A stretch of 39,344 nt of DNA from Acetobacteraceae bacterium (GTDB lineage Bacteria > Pseudomonadota > Alphaproteobacteria > Acetobacterales > Acetobacteraceae), in assembly GCA_019750465.1 (NCBI GenBank), contig JAIEOP010000012.1:1-39344 (forward strand), in the 5' to 3' direction. The notes under the pieces are model-generated. The model saw nothing but the letters and a program-made list of their open reading frames with translations. It was not told where the DNA came from and ran no database searches. Below, in pieces: positions 15,107 through 27,282 of this stretch. Numbering within the stretch: the stretch's first letter is position 1; each line of letters opens with the position of its first letter. A program made the translations under genes and the position numbers.

Positions 15107-17175
15107 TCAGGCGTCACGCATCAATTCCAGATATCCCAGCCCATCCATCCGGCACGTCCATCCGGCGCCGACCAGCGTGCTGGTCTCATCCTCCGCGACG
15201 ATGCAGGGGCCGGACAGCACCGCGCCCGGCGCGATCGCCGCGCGGGCGAAGACCGGCCACGCCGCCACCTCGCCCGTCACCGTGTCGCGCACCATCTGCG
15301 CGCGGATCGGTGCGGGGCCGGGGGCCGGGACCACATCGGCGACCGGCTCGATCGCCTCGGTCAGCGTCGCCACCGTCACCGCGAAGCTCAGCACCTCCAC
15401 GTCGCTGCCCGGCACGGGGCGGTCGTAGAAGCGGGTGTACTCCACGTCGTAGAGCGCCCGGATCTCCCGCACGTCCGCCTCCGTCAGGTCCCGCGCGGGC
15501 AGCGGCACCGCGATCTCGTGGCCCTGGCCGACATAGCGCATGTAGGCGAGCCGTCCTTCCGTGGTGGGCGCGCCGAAGCTGCCCTGCGCCACCACGCCTG
15601 CCGCCTCGGCCGCCATTGCGCCGAGCAGCGCGTTCACCGCCGGCACGTCGAAGCTGCCGAAGCGCTGGTACAGGCTCCGCACCACCTCATAAGCCACCGG
15701 CGCGCGCAGGAAGCCGATGGCGCTGCCGACGCCCGCGCCGGTCGGCACCAGGATGCGCCGCACGCCCAGCTTCTCCGCCACGCGACAGCCGTGCACCGGT
15801 CCGCCGCCGCCGAAGGCGATGATGGTGCGCCCCTCGAAGCCCTTGCCGCTCTCGATGGCGTGCACGCGCGCGGCATTCGCCATGTTCTCATCGACCATCT
15901 CGACCACGCCGAGGGCGGCCATCTCGGCGGAAAGCCCAAGCCGCCCGCCGATCGCGGCGGCCAGCGCATCCCGCGCCGGCTCCGGGTGCAGGCGCAGCGC
16001 GCCGCCGGCGAAGTGCTCCGGGTCGTAGCGGCCAAGGGCGAGGTTCGCGTCCGTCACCGCCGGCCGCGTGCCGCCGCGGCCGTAGCAGGCCGGGCCGGGA
16101 TCGGCGCCGGCGCTCTCCGGCCCGACATGGATCAGCCCCATGGCGTCCACATGCGCGATCGACCCGCCGCCCGCGCCGATCTCCACCATCTCGATGACGG
16201 GGATGCGAAGCGGCAGGCCGGAGCCCTTCCGGAAGCGCCCGACCCGCGCCACCTCGAAGCTGCGGCTGGCCTGCGGCCGGTAGTCGTCGATCATGCAGAT
16301 CTTCGCCGTGGTGCCGCCCATGTCGAAGGACAGCACGCGATCGAGGCCGCGCTGCCGCGCCACATGCGCCGAGAAGATCGCGCCGCCGGCCGGCCCGCTC
16401 TCCACCAGCCGGATCGGGAAGCGGGCCGCCGTCTCCAGCGTGGTCAGCCCGCCGCCCGAGAGCATCAGGAACAGCGGGCAGCCGAGGTCCATCTCCCGCA
16501 GCCCGCTCTCCAGCCGGCGCAGGTAGCTGGCCATCAGCGGCTGGACGTAGGCGTTGGCGACGGTGGTGCTGAACCGCTCCCACTCGCGCATCTCCGGCGA
16601 GACCTCGCTGCTCAGGGAGACCGGCACCTCCGGCCAGAGCTCGCGCAGGATCGCCGCCGCGCGGCGCTCATGCGCCGGGTTCACGAAGGCATGCAGGAAG
16701 CCGATGGCGACGCTCTCGATGCCCGCGGCGCGCATGAAGGTGACCTGCGCCGCCACCTCCGCCTCATCGAGTGGCAGCAGCACGCGGCCGGTGTTGTCGA
16801 GCCGCTCGGTCACCGGCAGGCGCCAGCGGCGCGGCACCAGCGGTTCGGGCAGCTCGATGTTCAGGTCGTACTGGTCGTAGCGGCTCTCGTTGCCGAGGGC
16901 GAGGACGTCGCGGAACCCCTCCGTGGTCAGCAGCGCCGTGCGCGCGCCCTTGCGCTCGATGATTGCGTTGGTGGCCAGCGTGGTGCCGTGGATCGCCAGG
17001 GCGATGTCGGCGGGCGCCAGCGCCGCCGCGGCCAGCACCTGCCGCACGCCCTCCAGCACGCCCTGCTCGGGTGCGGCGGGGGTGGTGAGGACCTTGGCCG
17101 TCCAGCGCCGCTCGTCGCGCTCGACGGCGACGTCGGTGAAGGTGCCGCCGATATCGACCGCCAGTCTTGCCGCCG

Positions 17176-17179
<4 letters not shown>
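15107..17179 (-). CDS. hyuA: hydantoinase A/oxoprolinase family protein
   Basis: A 690-residue HyuA-type subunit with the actin-like ATPase signature VDIGGTFTDVAVE at residues 8-20. Further family blocks are HGTTLATNAIIERKG near 65, the phosphate-binding GGPAGG-like SGPAGGAIF near 275, DMGGTTAKICMI near 290, and AFGGGGPVHGC near 445. With HyuB it forms an ATP-dependent amide-opening enzyme (hydantoin or 5-oxoproline type) or a related carboxylase. The start is GTG 17179, overlapping the M20 hydrolase stop as GTGA, which couples the two. The partner hyuB does not follow directly; a toxin-antitoxin/nuclease cassette intervenes. The carbamoylase-like M20 gene upstream favours a hydantoin or cyclic ureide substrate. 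Confidence 0.92.
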
Positions 17180-18441
<1,262 letters not shown>

Positions 18442-18539
18442 GCCGGTTCTCCTGCGACGCCTCGCTACGCCGATGACCCGCTTCCGGGCAAGGCGGCGCG
18501 GATCATGCCACGATCCCACCACCCCGTCCCCGTGGCGGG

Positions 18540-19331
18540 TCAGAGCATGCTGCGCACGCGCCCGCCATCTACGCGGATCATGCTGCCGGTGATGTAGCCA
18601 CCCTTCTCGGAAGCAAGAAATGCGCCCATCGGCCCGTAATCCGCCGGAACGCCGAGGCGCCGGGCGGGAATCTCCTCCGCCGCCTTGGCCAGCGCGTCCT
18701 CGTAGGAGATGTTGAGCTGCCGCGCGCGCTGCGTGGTGGAGGTGGTGACGCGGTCGGTCAGGATGGTGCCCGGGGCGAGCACGTTCATCGTCACACCATC
18801 CTTCGCCACCTCGCCGCTCAGCGTCTTCAGCCAGCCCCAGATCGAGGCCCGCAGCGTGTTGGACAGCGCCAGCGTCGGGATCGGGTGCTGCATGCCGGTG
18901 CTGCCCACCACGATGATCCGCCCCCAGCCCTGCGCCCGCATCGCCGGCAGCAGCAGGTTGGCGATGCGGATCGGCGAGACCACGATGTTCTGGAACCAGG
19001 CGACCAGGTCGCTCTCCTGCATCTCGCTGGCGGTGCAGAGCGGCGGGCCGCCATGGTTCAGCACCAGGATGTCGACGCCCCCCATGGCGGCGACGGCGGC
19101 CTTGGCCAGCGCGTCCATGTCCGTCCCGTTGCCGACGTCGGCGACCACGCCCCGCGCGCTGGCGGCGCCGGCCGCCTTCAGCTGCGCCGCCGCCTCGTCC
19201 AGCCGTCCCTGGTCGCGGCCGCTGATCACCAGCGCGGCCCCTTCGCCGGCCAGGGCATCGGCGATCGAGCGGCCCAGCCCCTTGGTGCCGCCCATGACCA
19301 GCGCGCGGCGGTCCTTCAACCCGAGATCCAT
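18540..19331 (-). CDS. SDR-fold protein lacking the YxxxK catalytic motif
   Basis: A 263-residue short-chain dehydrogenase fold. The cofactor loop GGTKGLG is at residues 14-20, LNHGG stands where NNAG is usual (91-95), and S144 is in the expected place. The usual YxxxK is replaced by S157-N-T-L-R161 (LALSNTLRASIWGWLKTL). I have seen this SNxxR pattern in a divergent SDR subgroup, so it is a family trait, not local damage; its chemistry is not established. The C-terminal GGYITGSMIRVDGGR block is normal. The gene precedes the M20 hydrolase by 98 bases and probably leads the hyu transcript. It is divergent from the D-2-hydroxyacid dehydrogenase gene across a 123-base gap. Confidence 0.85.
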   Translation of the reverse strand: MDLGLKDRRALVMGGTKGLGRSIADALAGEGAALVISGRDQGRLDEAAAQLKAAGAASARGVVADVGNGTDMDALAKAAVAAMGGVDILVLNHGGPPLCTASEMQESDLVAWFQNIVVSPIRIANLLLPAMRAQGWGRIIVVGSTGMQHPIPTLALSNTLRASIWGWLKTLSGEVAKDGVTMNVLAPGTILTDRVTTSTTQRARQLNISYEDALAKAAEEIPARRLGVPADYGPMGAFLASEKGGYITGSMIRVDGGRVRSML

Positions 19332-19382
19332 GGTGCCTGCTCCTCCCTGGCGGAAGCGGGAACCCTGACTGCGCGGCTGTCT

Positions 19383-19410
19383 GCTGGCAAGTCGGCCGCT
19401 GGCAAGTCGG
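19383..19410. repeat. 13-bp direct repeat in a divergent intergenic region
   Basis: gctggcaagtcgg occurs at 19383-19395 and again at 19398-19410, a 15-base period. The pair lies between the divergent SDR and D-2-hydroxyacid dehydrogenase starts. It could be a tandem operator or a simple duplication. Confidence 0.6.
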
Positions 19411-19454
19411 GGCGGTGCTGGGTATGAGCACGGGCACCAGGGGAGTTTCCACGC

Positions 19455-20435
19455 ATGGCCAAGCCCGTCCTGCTCGTCACCCGCACGCTGCCCGCCGCCA
19501 TCGAGGCGCGCGCGGCGCGGGACTACGACGCGCGGCTGAATGCCGATGACGCGCACTGGGCGGCGGGCGGGGCGGAGATCGCGCGGCGCGCGGCGGGCTG
19601 CTGCGCCGCCGGCATCCTCGGCGCGGCCGGGGACGGGCTCGACGCCGCCTGCATCGCCGCCCTGCCGGACAGCGTGCGGATCATCGCCACCTTCAGCGTC
19701 GGCACCGACCATATCGACCTGGCGGCGGCAAAGGCGCGCGGCATCGTCGTGACCAACACGCCGGAGGTGCTGTCCTTCGCCACCGCCGAATGCGCCTTCA
19801 CCCTGCTGCTGATGGCCGCGCGCCGCGCCGGCGAGGGCGAGCGGATGCTGCGTGCCGGGCGCTGGGCGGGCTGGGCGCCGACGCAACTGCTCGGCGTGAC
19901 GCTGCAGGGCAAGCGGCTCGGCATCCTCGGCTTCGGCCGCATCGGGCGGGAGGTGGCGCGGATGGCGCGCGGCTTCTCGATGGAGGTGCATTACCGCGAC
20001 GTGCAGCGCCTGCCGGCGGAGCTGGAGGGGGACGCGACCTGGCACGACACGGATGAGGGGTTCCTCGGCGCGATCGACATGCTGTCCATGCATGTCCCGG
20101 GCGGGGCGGGCACGCGGCACTGGCTGAACGCGGCGCGCCTGGCCAGGATGAAGCGCGGCGCGATCGTGGTGAACAGCGGCCGTGGCCCCTCGGTGGACGA
20201 CGCGGCGCTGATCGCGGCGCTGCGCTCCGGGCACATCCGCGCCGCGGGGCTGGATGTCTACGACGGCGAGCCGCGGGTGAATCCCGGCTACCTGGCGCTG
20301 GAAAACGTGGCGCTGCTGCCGCATCTCGGCAGCGCGACGGAGGAGACGCGCCAGGCGATGGGCGAACGGTGCCTCGAGAACCTGGACGCGGTGCTGCTGC
20401 GCGGCGAGGCGAGGGCGCCGCAGCAGGTGGCGTAG
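19455..20435 (+). CDS. D-2-hydroxyacid dehydrogenase (glyoxylate/hydroxypyruvate reductase type)
   Basis: A 326-residue NAD(P)-dependent enzyme of the D-isomer-specific 2-hydroxyacid dehydrogenase family. The Rossmann motif GFGRIG is at 159-164. The catalytic set is R243 (VNSGRGPSVDD), E272 (DGEPRVNP) and H290 (LLPHLGSATEETR). FSVGTDHIDLAAA at 80-92 is the usual substrate-loop block. The arginine in HYRDVQR after beta-2 suggests NADPH preference. Likely substrates are glyoxylate, hydroxypyruvate or another 2-keto acid. ATG 19455 lies 10 bases after a ggggag motif. Its stop faces the EAL protein gene across 36 bases, with no clear hairpin between them. Confidence 0.92.
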   Translation: MAKPVLLVTRTLPAAIEARAARDYDARLNADDAHWAAGGAEIARRAAGCCAAGILGAAGDGLDAACIAALPDSVRIIATFSVGTDHIDLAAAKARGIVVTNTPEVLSFATAECAFTLLLMAARRAGEGERMLRAGRWAGWAPTQLLGVTLQGKRLGILGFGRIGREVARMARGFSMEVHYRDVQRLPAELEGDATWHDTDEGFLGAIDMLSMHVPGGAGTRHWLNAARLARMKRGAIVVNSGRGPSVDDAALIAALRSGHIRAAGLDVYDGEPRVNPGYLALENVALLPHLGSATEETRQAMGERCLENLDAVLLRGEARAPQQVA

Positions 20436-20471
20436 CGCCGCCGTTGCCGTTGCGTCAGCGGGCGGGGCGGG

Positions 20472-22106
20472 TCACAGGCTGCCCGGCAGCCGCCCCGGCC
20501 TGCCGAAGAGCCAGCCCTGGCCGTAGCCGACGCCGAGCGCCAGCATGGCCGCCGCCTCGGCCTCGGTCTCGATGCGCTCGGCCACCACCTCGGCGCCGAC
20601 GTTGCGCGCGAGATCGACCATGGAGGCGACGAAGCCGCGGTCCTGCGCACTGGTCAGCGCCGCCTGCACGTACTGCCCGTCGATCTTCACGTAGTCGACG
20701 CGGAAGGCGCGCAGGTAGCGGAAGGCGGCCGCGCCGGCGCCGAAATCGTCGATGCAGAGCGGCATGCCGAGTTCGCGCAGCGCCTCCATCGTGCGCACCG
20801 CCTCGGCCTCCTCCTCGATCTCGGCGGTCTCGGTGATCTCGATGAGCAGGCGCGGCACGAGGCTGGGCTCGGCCCGCAGCATCGCCAGCAGCCGGTCGCG
20901 GAAGGCAGGGCTCTGCAGCGACAGGCCCGAGAGGTTGCAGGCGATCTGCGCGCCATCCGCCTTGCGCGCCGCCTCGGCGCAGGTCTCCACCACGGCCCAG
21001 TCGAGATCCTCGGAGAGCCCCACCGTCTCGGCGAAGGTGACGAATTCCTGCGCGCCGGCAGGGCTGGCGCCGCCCGGGGTGGCGACCGGGCGCAGCAGCG
21101 CCTCGAAATGGTGCACGCGGCGGTCGGCCAGGCCCACGATCGGCTGGAAGGCCAGGCGGAAGCGGCGTTCCGCGATCACCACGCGCAGGGCCTCGGCCCG
21201 TTCGCAGGCCTGGGCGACGAAGCCGGCGAGGCCGCCGGCGAAGCCATCCTCCGCCATGGCGCGGCCGCCGCCGCGGGCGAAGGCGCCGAGGGCGTAGCGC
21301 AGCGCCCGCGTGGCCTGCAGCGGCGAGAGCCCGCCGGAGTCCAGTGGCAGCGTCGTGGTCGCCACCGCGGCCTGCAGCCCGCCCTGCTGCGCCACCGCCT
21401 CGATGGCGGCGGCGATGCGGGTGAAGTCGTCGGCGGTGCGCGAGAGCACGCCGTAGCGGCCCGCCGCCAGCTCCCCGGCGAAACCGCCGCCGGCGACGCT
21501 GTCCGCCAACGCGGCGGCGATGCGCCCGGCCAGCTCGGGCCGCGGTGTCAGCGGACCATCCGGCCCCTCGAGTTCAAGCAGACCCATGGTTGCCGGCGGG
21601 CCGCCGGCGCGCAGCTCGGCCTCGAGCGCCTGGCGCAATCCGCTGGCGCCGGGCAGGGCAGCGGGCGATGCATCGGCGTCGAGCGGCATGGCGGAGAAGG
21701 TGAGGCAGAGCCGGTCGCCGCCGCCCGGCAGCCCGTTCAGGCGAAGCCCGGCCACCCCCATGGCCGTGGCGCCGCCATCGCGCAGCGGGAAGCAGGTGGG
21801 CGGCAGGCGGTCCCGCGCGTGCAGCATGTCGAGGGCGCGCGCGAAGCCGGGGCGGCTTGACGGCGCGACGAGGTCGGTGACGGGGCGGCCCATCCAGGCG
21901 CCGGGCGGCTCCCCCAGGCGGCGCTCGAAGGCGCCGGCGGCGAAGGTGATGCGGCCCTTCGGCGTGATCTCCACCAGCAGGTCGGCGGCGGTGAGGGCGA
22001 AGACCAGGAAGCGTTCACGGTCCAGCAGCGCGCGCTGCAGCGGGGCCATGGTCGCCGTCTCGCCTGCCATTCCCCGCATCCGCTCCATACCGCGCGACCG
22101 CAGCAT
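20472..22106 (-). CDS. PAS-(degenerate GGDEF)-EAL cyclic-di-GMP phosphodiesterase
   Basis: A 544-residue cytoplasmic signalling protein. Residues about 30-140 look like a PAS domain (LVEITPKGRITFAAGAFERRLGEP in two blocks). Residues about 160-300 resemble a GGDEF domain whose signature has decayed to AAGRYG. Residues 310-540 are an EAL domain with every catalytic residue in place: E335 (EALLR), N391, E423 and E426 (EITE), D453-D454 (DDFG), K474, E510 and Q530 (YGQGWLFGRP). It should hydrolyse c-di-GMP to pGpG under control of the PAS signal. The start at 22106 is uncertain: ATG codons at 22088, 22079 and 22070 are alternatives and none has an ideal ribosome-binding site. No transmembrane segment is seen. 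Confidence 0.88.
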   Translation of the reverse strand: MLRSRGMERMRGMAGETATMAPLQRALLDRERFLVFALTAADLLVEITPKGRITFAAGAFERRLGEPPGAWMGRPVTDLVAPSSRPGFARALDMLHARDRLPPTCFPLRDGGATAMGVAGLRLNGLPGGGDRLCLTFSAMPLDADASPAALPGASGLRQALEAELRAGGPPATMGLLELEGPDGPLTPRPELAGRIAAALADSVAGGGFAGELAAGRYGVLSRTADDFTRIAAAIEAVAQQGGLQAAVATTTLPLDSGGLSPLQATRALRYALGAFARGGGRAMAEDGFAGGLAGFVAQACERAEALRVVIAERRFRLAFQPIVGLADRRVHHFEALLRPVATPGGASPAGAQEFVTFAETVGLSEDLDWAVVETCAEAARKADGAQIACNLSGLSLQSPAFRDRLLAMLRAEPSLVPRLLIEITETAEIEEEAEAVRTMEALRELGMPLCIDDFGAGAAAFRYLRAFRVDYVKIDGQYVQAALTSAQDRGFVASMVDLARNVGAEVVAERIETEAEAAAMLALGVGYGQGWLFGRPGRLPGSL

Positions 22107-22207
22107 GACGGTGCGAGATGAAGGAAGGCTTGATCGGCGGCGCAACCTCCCCGCCGCGGCCTTCAGGAGGGCAGGTGCGCCGACGCCTCCCCTGGACGGA
22201 AAGCGCC

Positions 22208-22747
22208 TCAGGCCGCGGCGTCGACCAGCGTGTCCTCGGCGTCGAGCATCGCCGCCGTGGCATGCAGCACGGCGGCGATGCGCACCGCGACCTGCACGGC
22301 CTCCTTGCCGATGCCGTGCTGGAGCAGCGCCTGCTCGTGGCTTTCCATGCACATGCCGCAGCCGTTGATGGCGGAAACGGCGAGCGACCAGAGCTCGAAA
22401 TCCGCCTTCTCCACGCCCGGCCTGGCCATGACGTTCATGCGCAGCCGCGCCGGCATCCGGGCGTAGTCGCCGGGCACGAGGTGGGTGAAGCGGTAGTAGA
22501 TGTTGTTCATGCCCATCACGGACGCGGCCGCCTTCGCCGCGGTCAGCGCCTCCGGCGCCAGCGCCGGCGCGAACTCGGCGGTGACCGCACGGATCACCTC
22601 GGCGTTCCGCGTGGCGATGGCCGAGGCGATGAAGGCGCCGGCGCGCTGCTGCGCGGTCAGCGCCGGCTCGGTCGCCAGGCTGCCGAGGTTGAGCTTCTGG
22701 TCGCGCGCATAGTCGGGCAGGCGGTTGCGCAGGGCTTCGAGGGACAT
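22208..22747 (-). CDS. ahpD: alkyl hydroperoxidase AhpD-like protein
   Basis: A 179-residue carboxymuconolactone decarboxylase-family protein of the AhpD type. The active residues fall at E118, C130, C133 (CGMC) and H137, the same numbers known for mycobacterial AhpD. AhpD recycles oxidised AhpC using lipoamide/dihydrolipoamide systems, standing in for AhpF. ATG 22747 gives the standard length. It is the second gene after ahpC in the same direction, separated by 156 bases that hold two GC hairpins, so it may be partly uncoupled from ahpC. No ahpF is seen, which fits reliance on AhpD. Confidence 0.92.
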   Translation of the reverse strand: MSLEALRNRLPDYARDQKLNLGSLATEPALTAQQRAGAFIASAIATRNAEVIRAVTAEFAPALAPEALTAAKAAASVMGMNNIYYRFTHLVPGDYARMPARLRMNVMARPGVEKADFELWSLAVSAINGCGMCMESHEQALLQHGIGKEAVQVAVRIAAVLHATAAMLDAEDTLVDAAA

Positions 22748-22863
22748 GGGTGGGTTCCGAGAGGCGATGGGAACAGGCGTCCCTCCCCTCGCGGAGCGGG
22801 GGAGGACAGGAGGGGGGCGGTAATGCAGGGGTGGGAGCGGTTGCACAGCCACCCCCACCCTGA

Positions 22864-22890
22864 CCCTCCCCTGCGCGACGCAGGGGAGGG
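22864..22890 (-). terminator. strong GC hairpin between ahpC and ahpD
   Basis: ccctcccctgcg (22864-22875) and cgcaggggaggg (22879-22890) form a perfect 12-base stem with a 3-base loop, 13 bases after the ahpC stop. There is no T-run. An imperfect relative sits near 22782-22803 (cctcccc/gggggagg). The pair may stabilise the ahpC mRNA 3' end or reduce read-through into ahpD; it could also be a dispersed intergenic repeat. Confidence 0.55.
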
Positions 22891-22903
22891 GACGGGGCGG
22901 GAC

Positions 22904-23479
22904 CTACGCTGCCGCCTTGAACAGCACGTCCGGGTTCAGCGTGCTCTTGCCCTTCTCCCAATTGCAGGGGCAGAGCTCGTCGGTCTGCAGCGCATCCAGC
23001 ACGCGCAGCACCTCCTGCGGGTTGCGGCCGACGTTCAGCCCGTTCACCGCGGCCCACTGGATGGTGCCGTCCGGGTCGACGATGAAGGTCGCGCGCAGCG
23101 GCACGCCCGCCGCCTTGTCCAGGATGCCGAGCGCCGAGGACAGCTCGCGCTTGATGTCGGCCAGCATCGGGATCGGCAGGTCGCGGATGTCGTCATTGTG
23201 CAGCCGCCAGTTCAGGTGCACGAACTCGCTGTCCGTCGAGACGCCGTAGACCACCGCGTCGCGATCCGCGAACTCGCCGGCCAGCTTGCCGAAGGCGGCG
23301 ATCTCGGTCGGGCAGACGAAGGTGAAGTCCTTCGGCCAGAAGAACACGACCTTCCACTGTCCGGCGTCGGTCTCATGGGTGATGTCGGTGAAGGACCTGC
23401 CGGGGCCTTCCAGGCCCTCTGGCCCGGGCTTCACGGCGGTGAGGGAGAAGGCGGGGAATCTGTCGCCAACAGTCAGCAT
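22904..23479 (-). CDS. ahpC: alkyl hydroperoxide reductase C (peroxiredoxin)
   Basis: A 191-residue typical 2-Cys peroxiredoxin. The peroxidatic cysteine is C56 in DFTFVCPTE. The resolving region is C170-P-C172 (ELCPCNWEKG), with a GKSTLNP tail, the AhpC arrangement used with AhpD partners. It reduces H2O2, organic peroxides and peroxynitrite. ATG 23479 is chosen because MLTVGDRFPAFSL is the usual AhpC N terminus; a reading back to 23545 adds 22 residues with no family likeness. A LysR-type dyad lies about 100 bases upstream. The gene is followed by ahpD and preceded by katG, making an OxyR-type peroxide defence block. Confidence 0.95.
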   Translation of the reverse strand: MLTVGDRFPAFSLTAVKPGPEGLEGPGRSFTDITHETDAGQWKVVFFWPKDFTFVCPTEIAAFGKLAGEFADRDAVVYGVSTDSEFVHLNWRLHNDDIRDLPIPMLADIKRELSSALGILDKAAGVPLRATFIVDPDGTIQWAAVNGLNVGRNPQEVLRVLDALQTDELCPCNWEKGKSTLNPDVLFKAAA

Positions 23480-23781
23480 CGCTTGGTCTCGCTCCTGGCA
23501 GTGCGGGGCGCGGGCCGGCGGTGCGGCCTCGCTGCACCGCAACATGGGTGCGCGGCCAAGAGTGGTCTAATGAATAATATCATACGATTTGATCGGACGC
23601 GCCGATCCTTGCGGCGCCGAAGCTCGCCTCGGTTGCGACCCCGCTACCCCGGAGACGTGAAACGGCGCGCCGGTTCGCCCGGTGCGCCGCCCCAGAGCCA
23701 CATCTCCCGCGATCCGACGATCTCCGGCCGGATCTGCGGAGGCCGCCGGACAGCCCGGCCGCCCCCGCCCTGCCGCCGACC
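23480..23781. other. 302-bp gene-free region between katG and ahpC
   Basis: This stretch holds the presumed ahpC promoter. A conspicuous AT-rich patch at about 23564-23603 stands out from the GC-rich surroundings and includes the dyad annotated at 23579-23593. Closer to katG there are only short imperfect GC dyads and no classical terminator. No open frame with family likeness was recognised. Confidence 0.7.
23579..23593 (-). promoter_or_regulatory. candidate OxyR site upstream of ahpC
   Basis: On the minus strand the sequence reads ATC-N9-GAT inside an AT-rich patch, about 100 bases before the ahpC start. The spacing fits the LysR-family T-N11-A rule and matches the GTC-N9-GAC dyad in front of oxyR (26242-26260). 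The shared core is TC-N9-GA. The regulator is inferred from the adjacent oxyR gene. Confidence 0.4.
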
Positions 23782-26260
<2,479 letters not shown>

Positions 26261-26265
26261 GATCA

Positions 26266-27210
26266 ATGATTCAGGTTGCCTCGCCCCAGCAGCTCCGCTA
26301 CCTGACGGCGCTTGCCGATCATGGCCATTTCGGCCGGGCCGCGGCGGCCTGCGCGGTGACGCAATCCACCCTCTCGGCCGGCATCATCGCGCTCGAACGC
26401 GGGCTCGACGCGCACCTGCTGGAGCGCGGCGTGCCGACCAAGCGACCGATCTTCACGCCCCTCGGGATGGAGGTGGTGGCGCGCGCCCGCATCGCGCTGG
26501 CGGCGCTGGAGGCGGTGACGGAGACGGTGGCCGCGGCGCGCGACCCGTTGAGCGGGCCGCTGCGCTTCGGGGTGATCCCGACCATTGGCCCCTTCCTGCT
26601 GCCGCGGCTGATGCCGATCCTGCGCGGGGCCTTCCCGCGGCTGCGGCTCTGGCTGCGCGAGGACCAGACGGAGCGGCTGGTGGCGCAGCTCGATGCCGGG
26701 CGGCTCGACCTGCTGCTGCTGGCGGTGCCCTGCCTCTGCGGCGCGGCGGAGACCCTGCCGATCGCCGCCGACCCCTTCCTGGCCGCGCTGCCCGTCGGGC
26801 ACCGGCTGGCGGCGCGGGATCGCGTGCCGGTCGCGGCGCTCTCGGCCGAGCGGCTGCTGCTGCTGGAGGACGGGCACTGCCTGCGCGAGCAGGCGATGGA
26901 TGCCTGCGGCCTGCCGCGCGGCATGGCGGCGGCGGCGACGGGCGAGGACGGTTTCGCCGCGACCTCGCTGCACACGCTGGTGCAGATGGTGGCCGGCGGC
27001 CTCGGCGTGACGCTGCTGCCGCGGGTGGCGGTGGAGGCCGGCGTTCTGGCCGGCGCGCCGGTGGAGGTGCGGCCGCTGGAACCCGCCACCCCCGGCGAGG
27101 CGCCGCCGGCGCGCACCCTTGCGCTGGCCTGGCGCCCGCGCAGCCCGCGCGCCGCCGAGTTCCGCAACCTGGCGCCGGCGATCGCGGAGGCGGTGGGCGG
27201 CGGCGGCTGA
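26266..27210 (+). CDS. oxyR: LysR-type peroxide sensor OxyR
   Basis: A 314-residue LysR-type regulator. The winged helix-turn-helix spans about residues 5-65 (FGRAAAACAVTQSTLSAGI). The sensing loop carries C205 (EDGHCLREQA) and C214, spaced nine residues apart exactly as C199 and C208 of E. coli OxyR, so the disulfide switch should be intact. VPCLCGA at 154-160 holds two further cysteines of unknown role. Genomic position between divergent katG and near ahpCD supports the call. ATG 26266 has cagga upstream and sits directly after the candidate operator. Confidence 0.93.
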   Translation: MIQVASPQQLRYLTALADHGHFGRAAAACAVTQSTLSAGIIALERGLDAHLLERGVPTKRPIFTPLGMEVVARARIALAALEAVTETVAAARDPLSGPLRFGVIPTIGPFLLPRLMPILRGAFPRLRLWLREDQTERLVAQLDAGRLDLLLLAVPCLCGAAETLPIAADPFLAALPVGHRLAARDRVPVAALSAERLLLLEDGHCLREQAMDACGLPRGMAAAATGEDGFAATSLHTLVQMVAGGLGVTLLPRVAVEAGVLAGAPVEVRPLEPATPGEAPPARTLALAWRPRSPRAAEFRNLAPAIAEAVGGGG

Positions 27211-27282
27211 GCGCGCAGCCGGGATTGCCGCCCGGCCCGGCCCTCGCTACCTGCGATCCTGGACGCAGGAGGAAAGGGCGGC

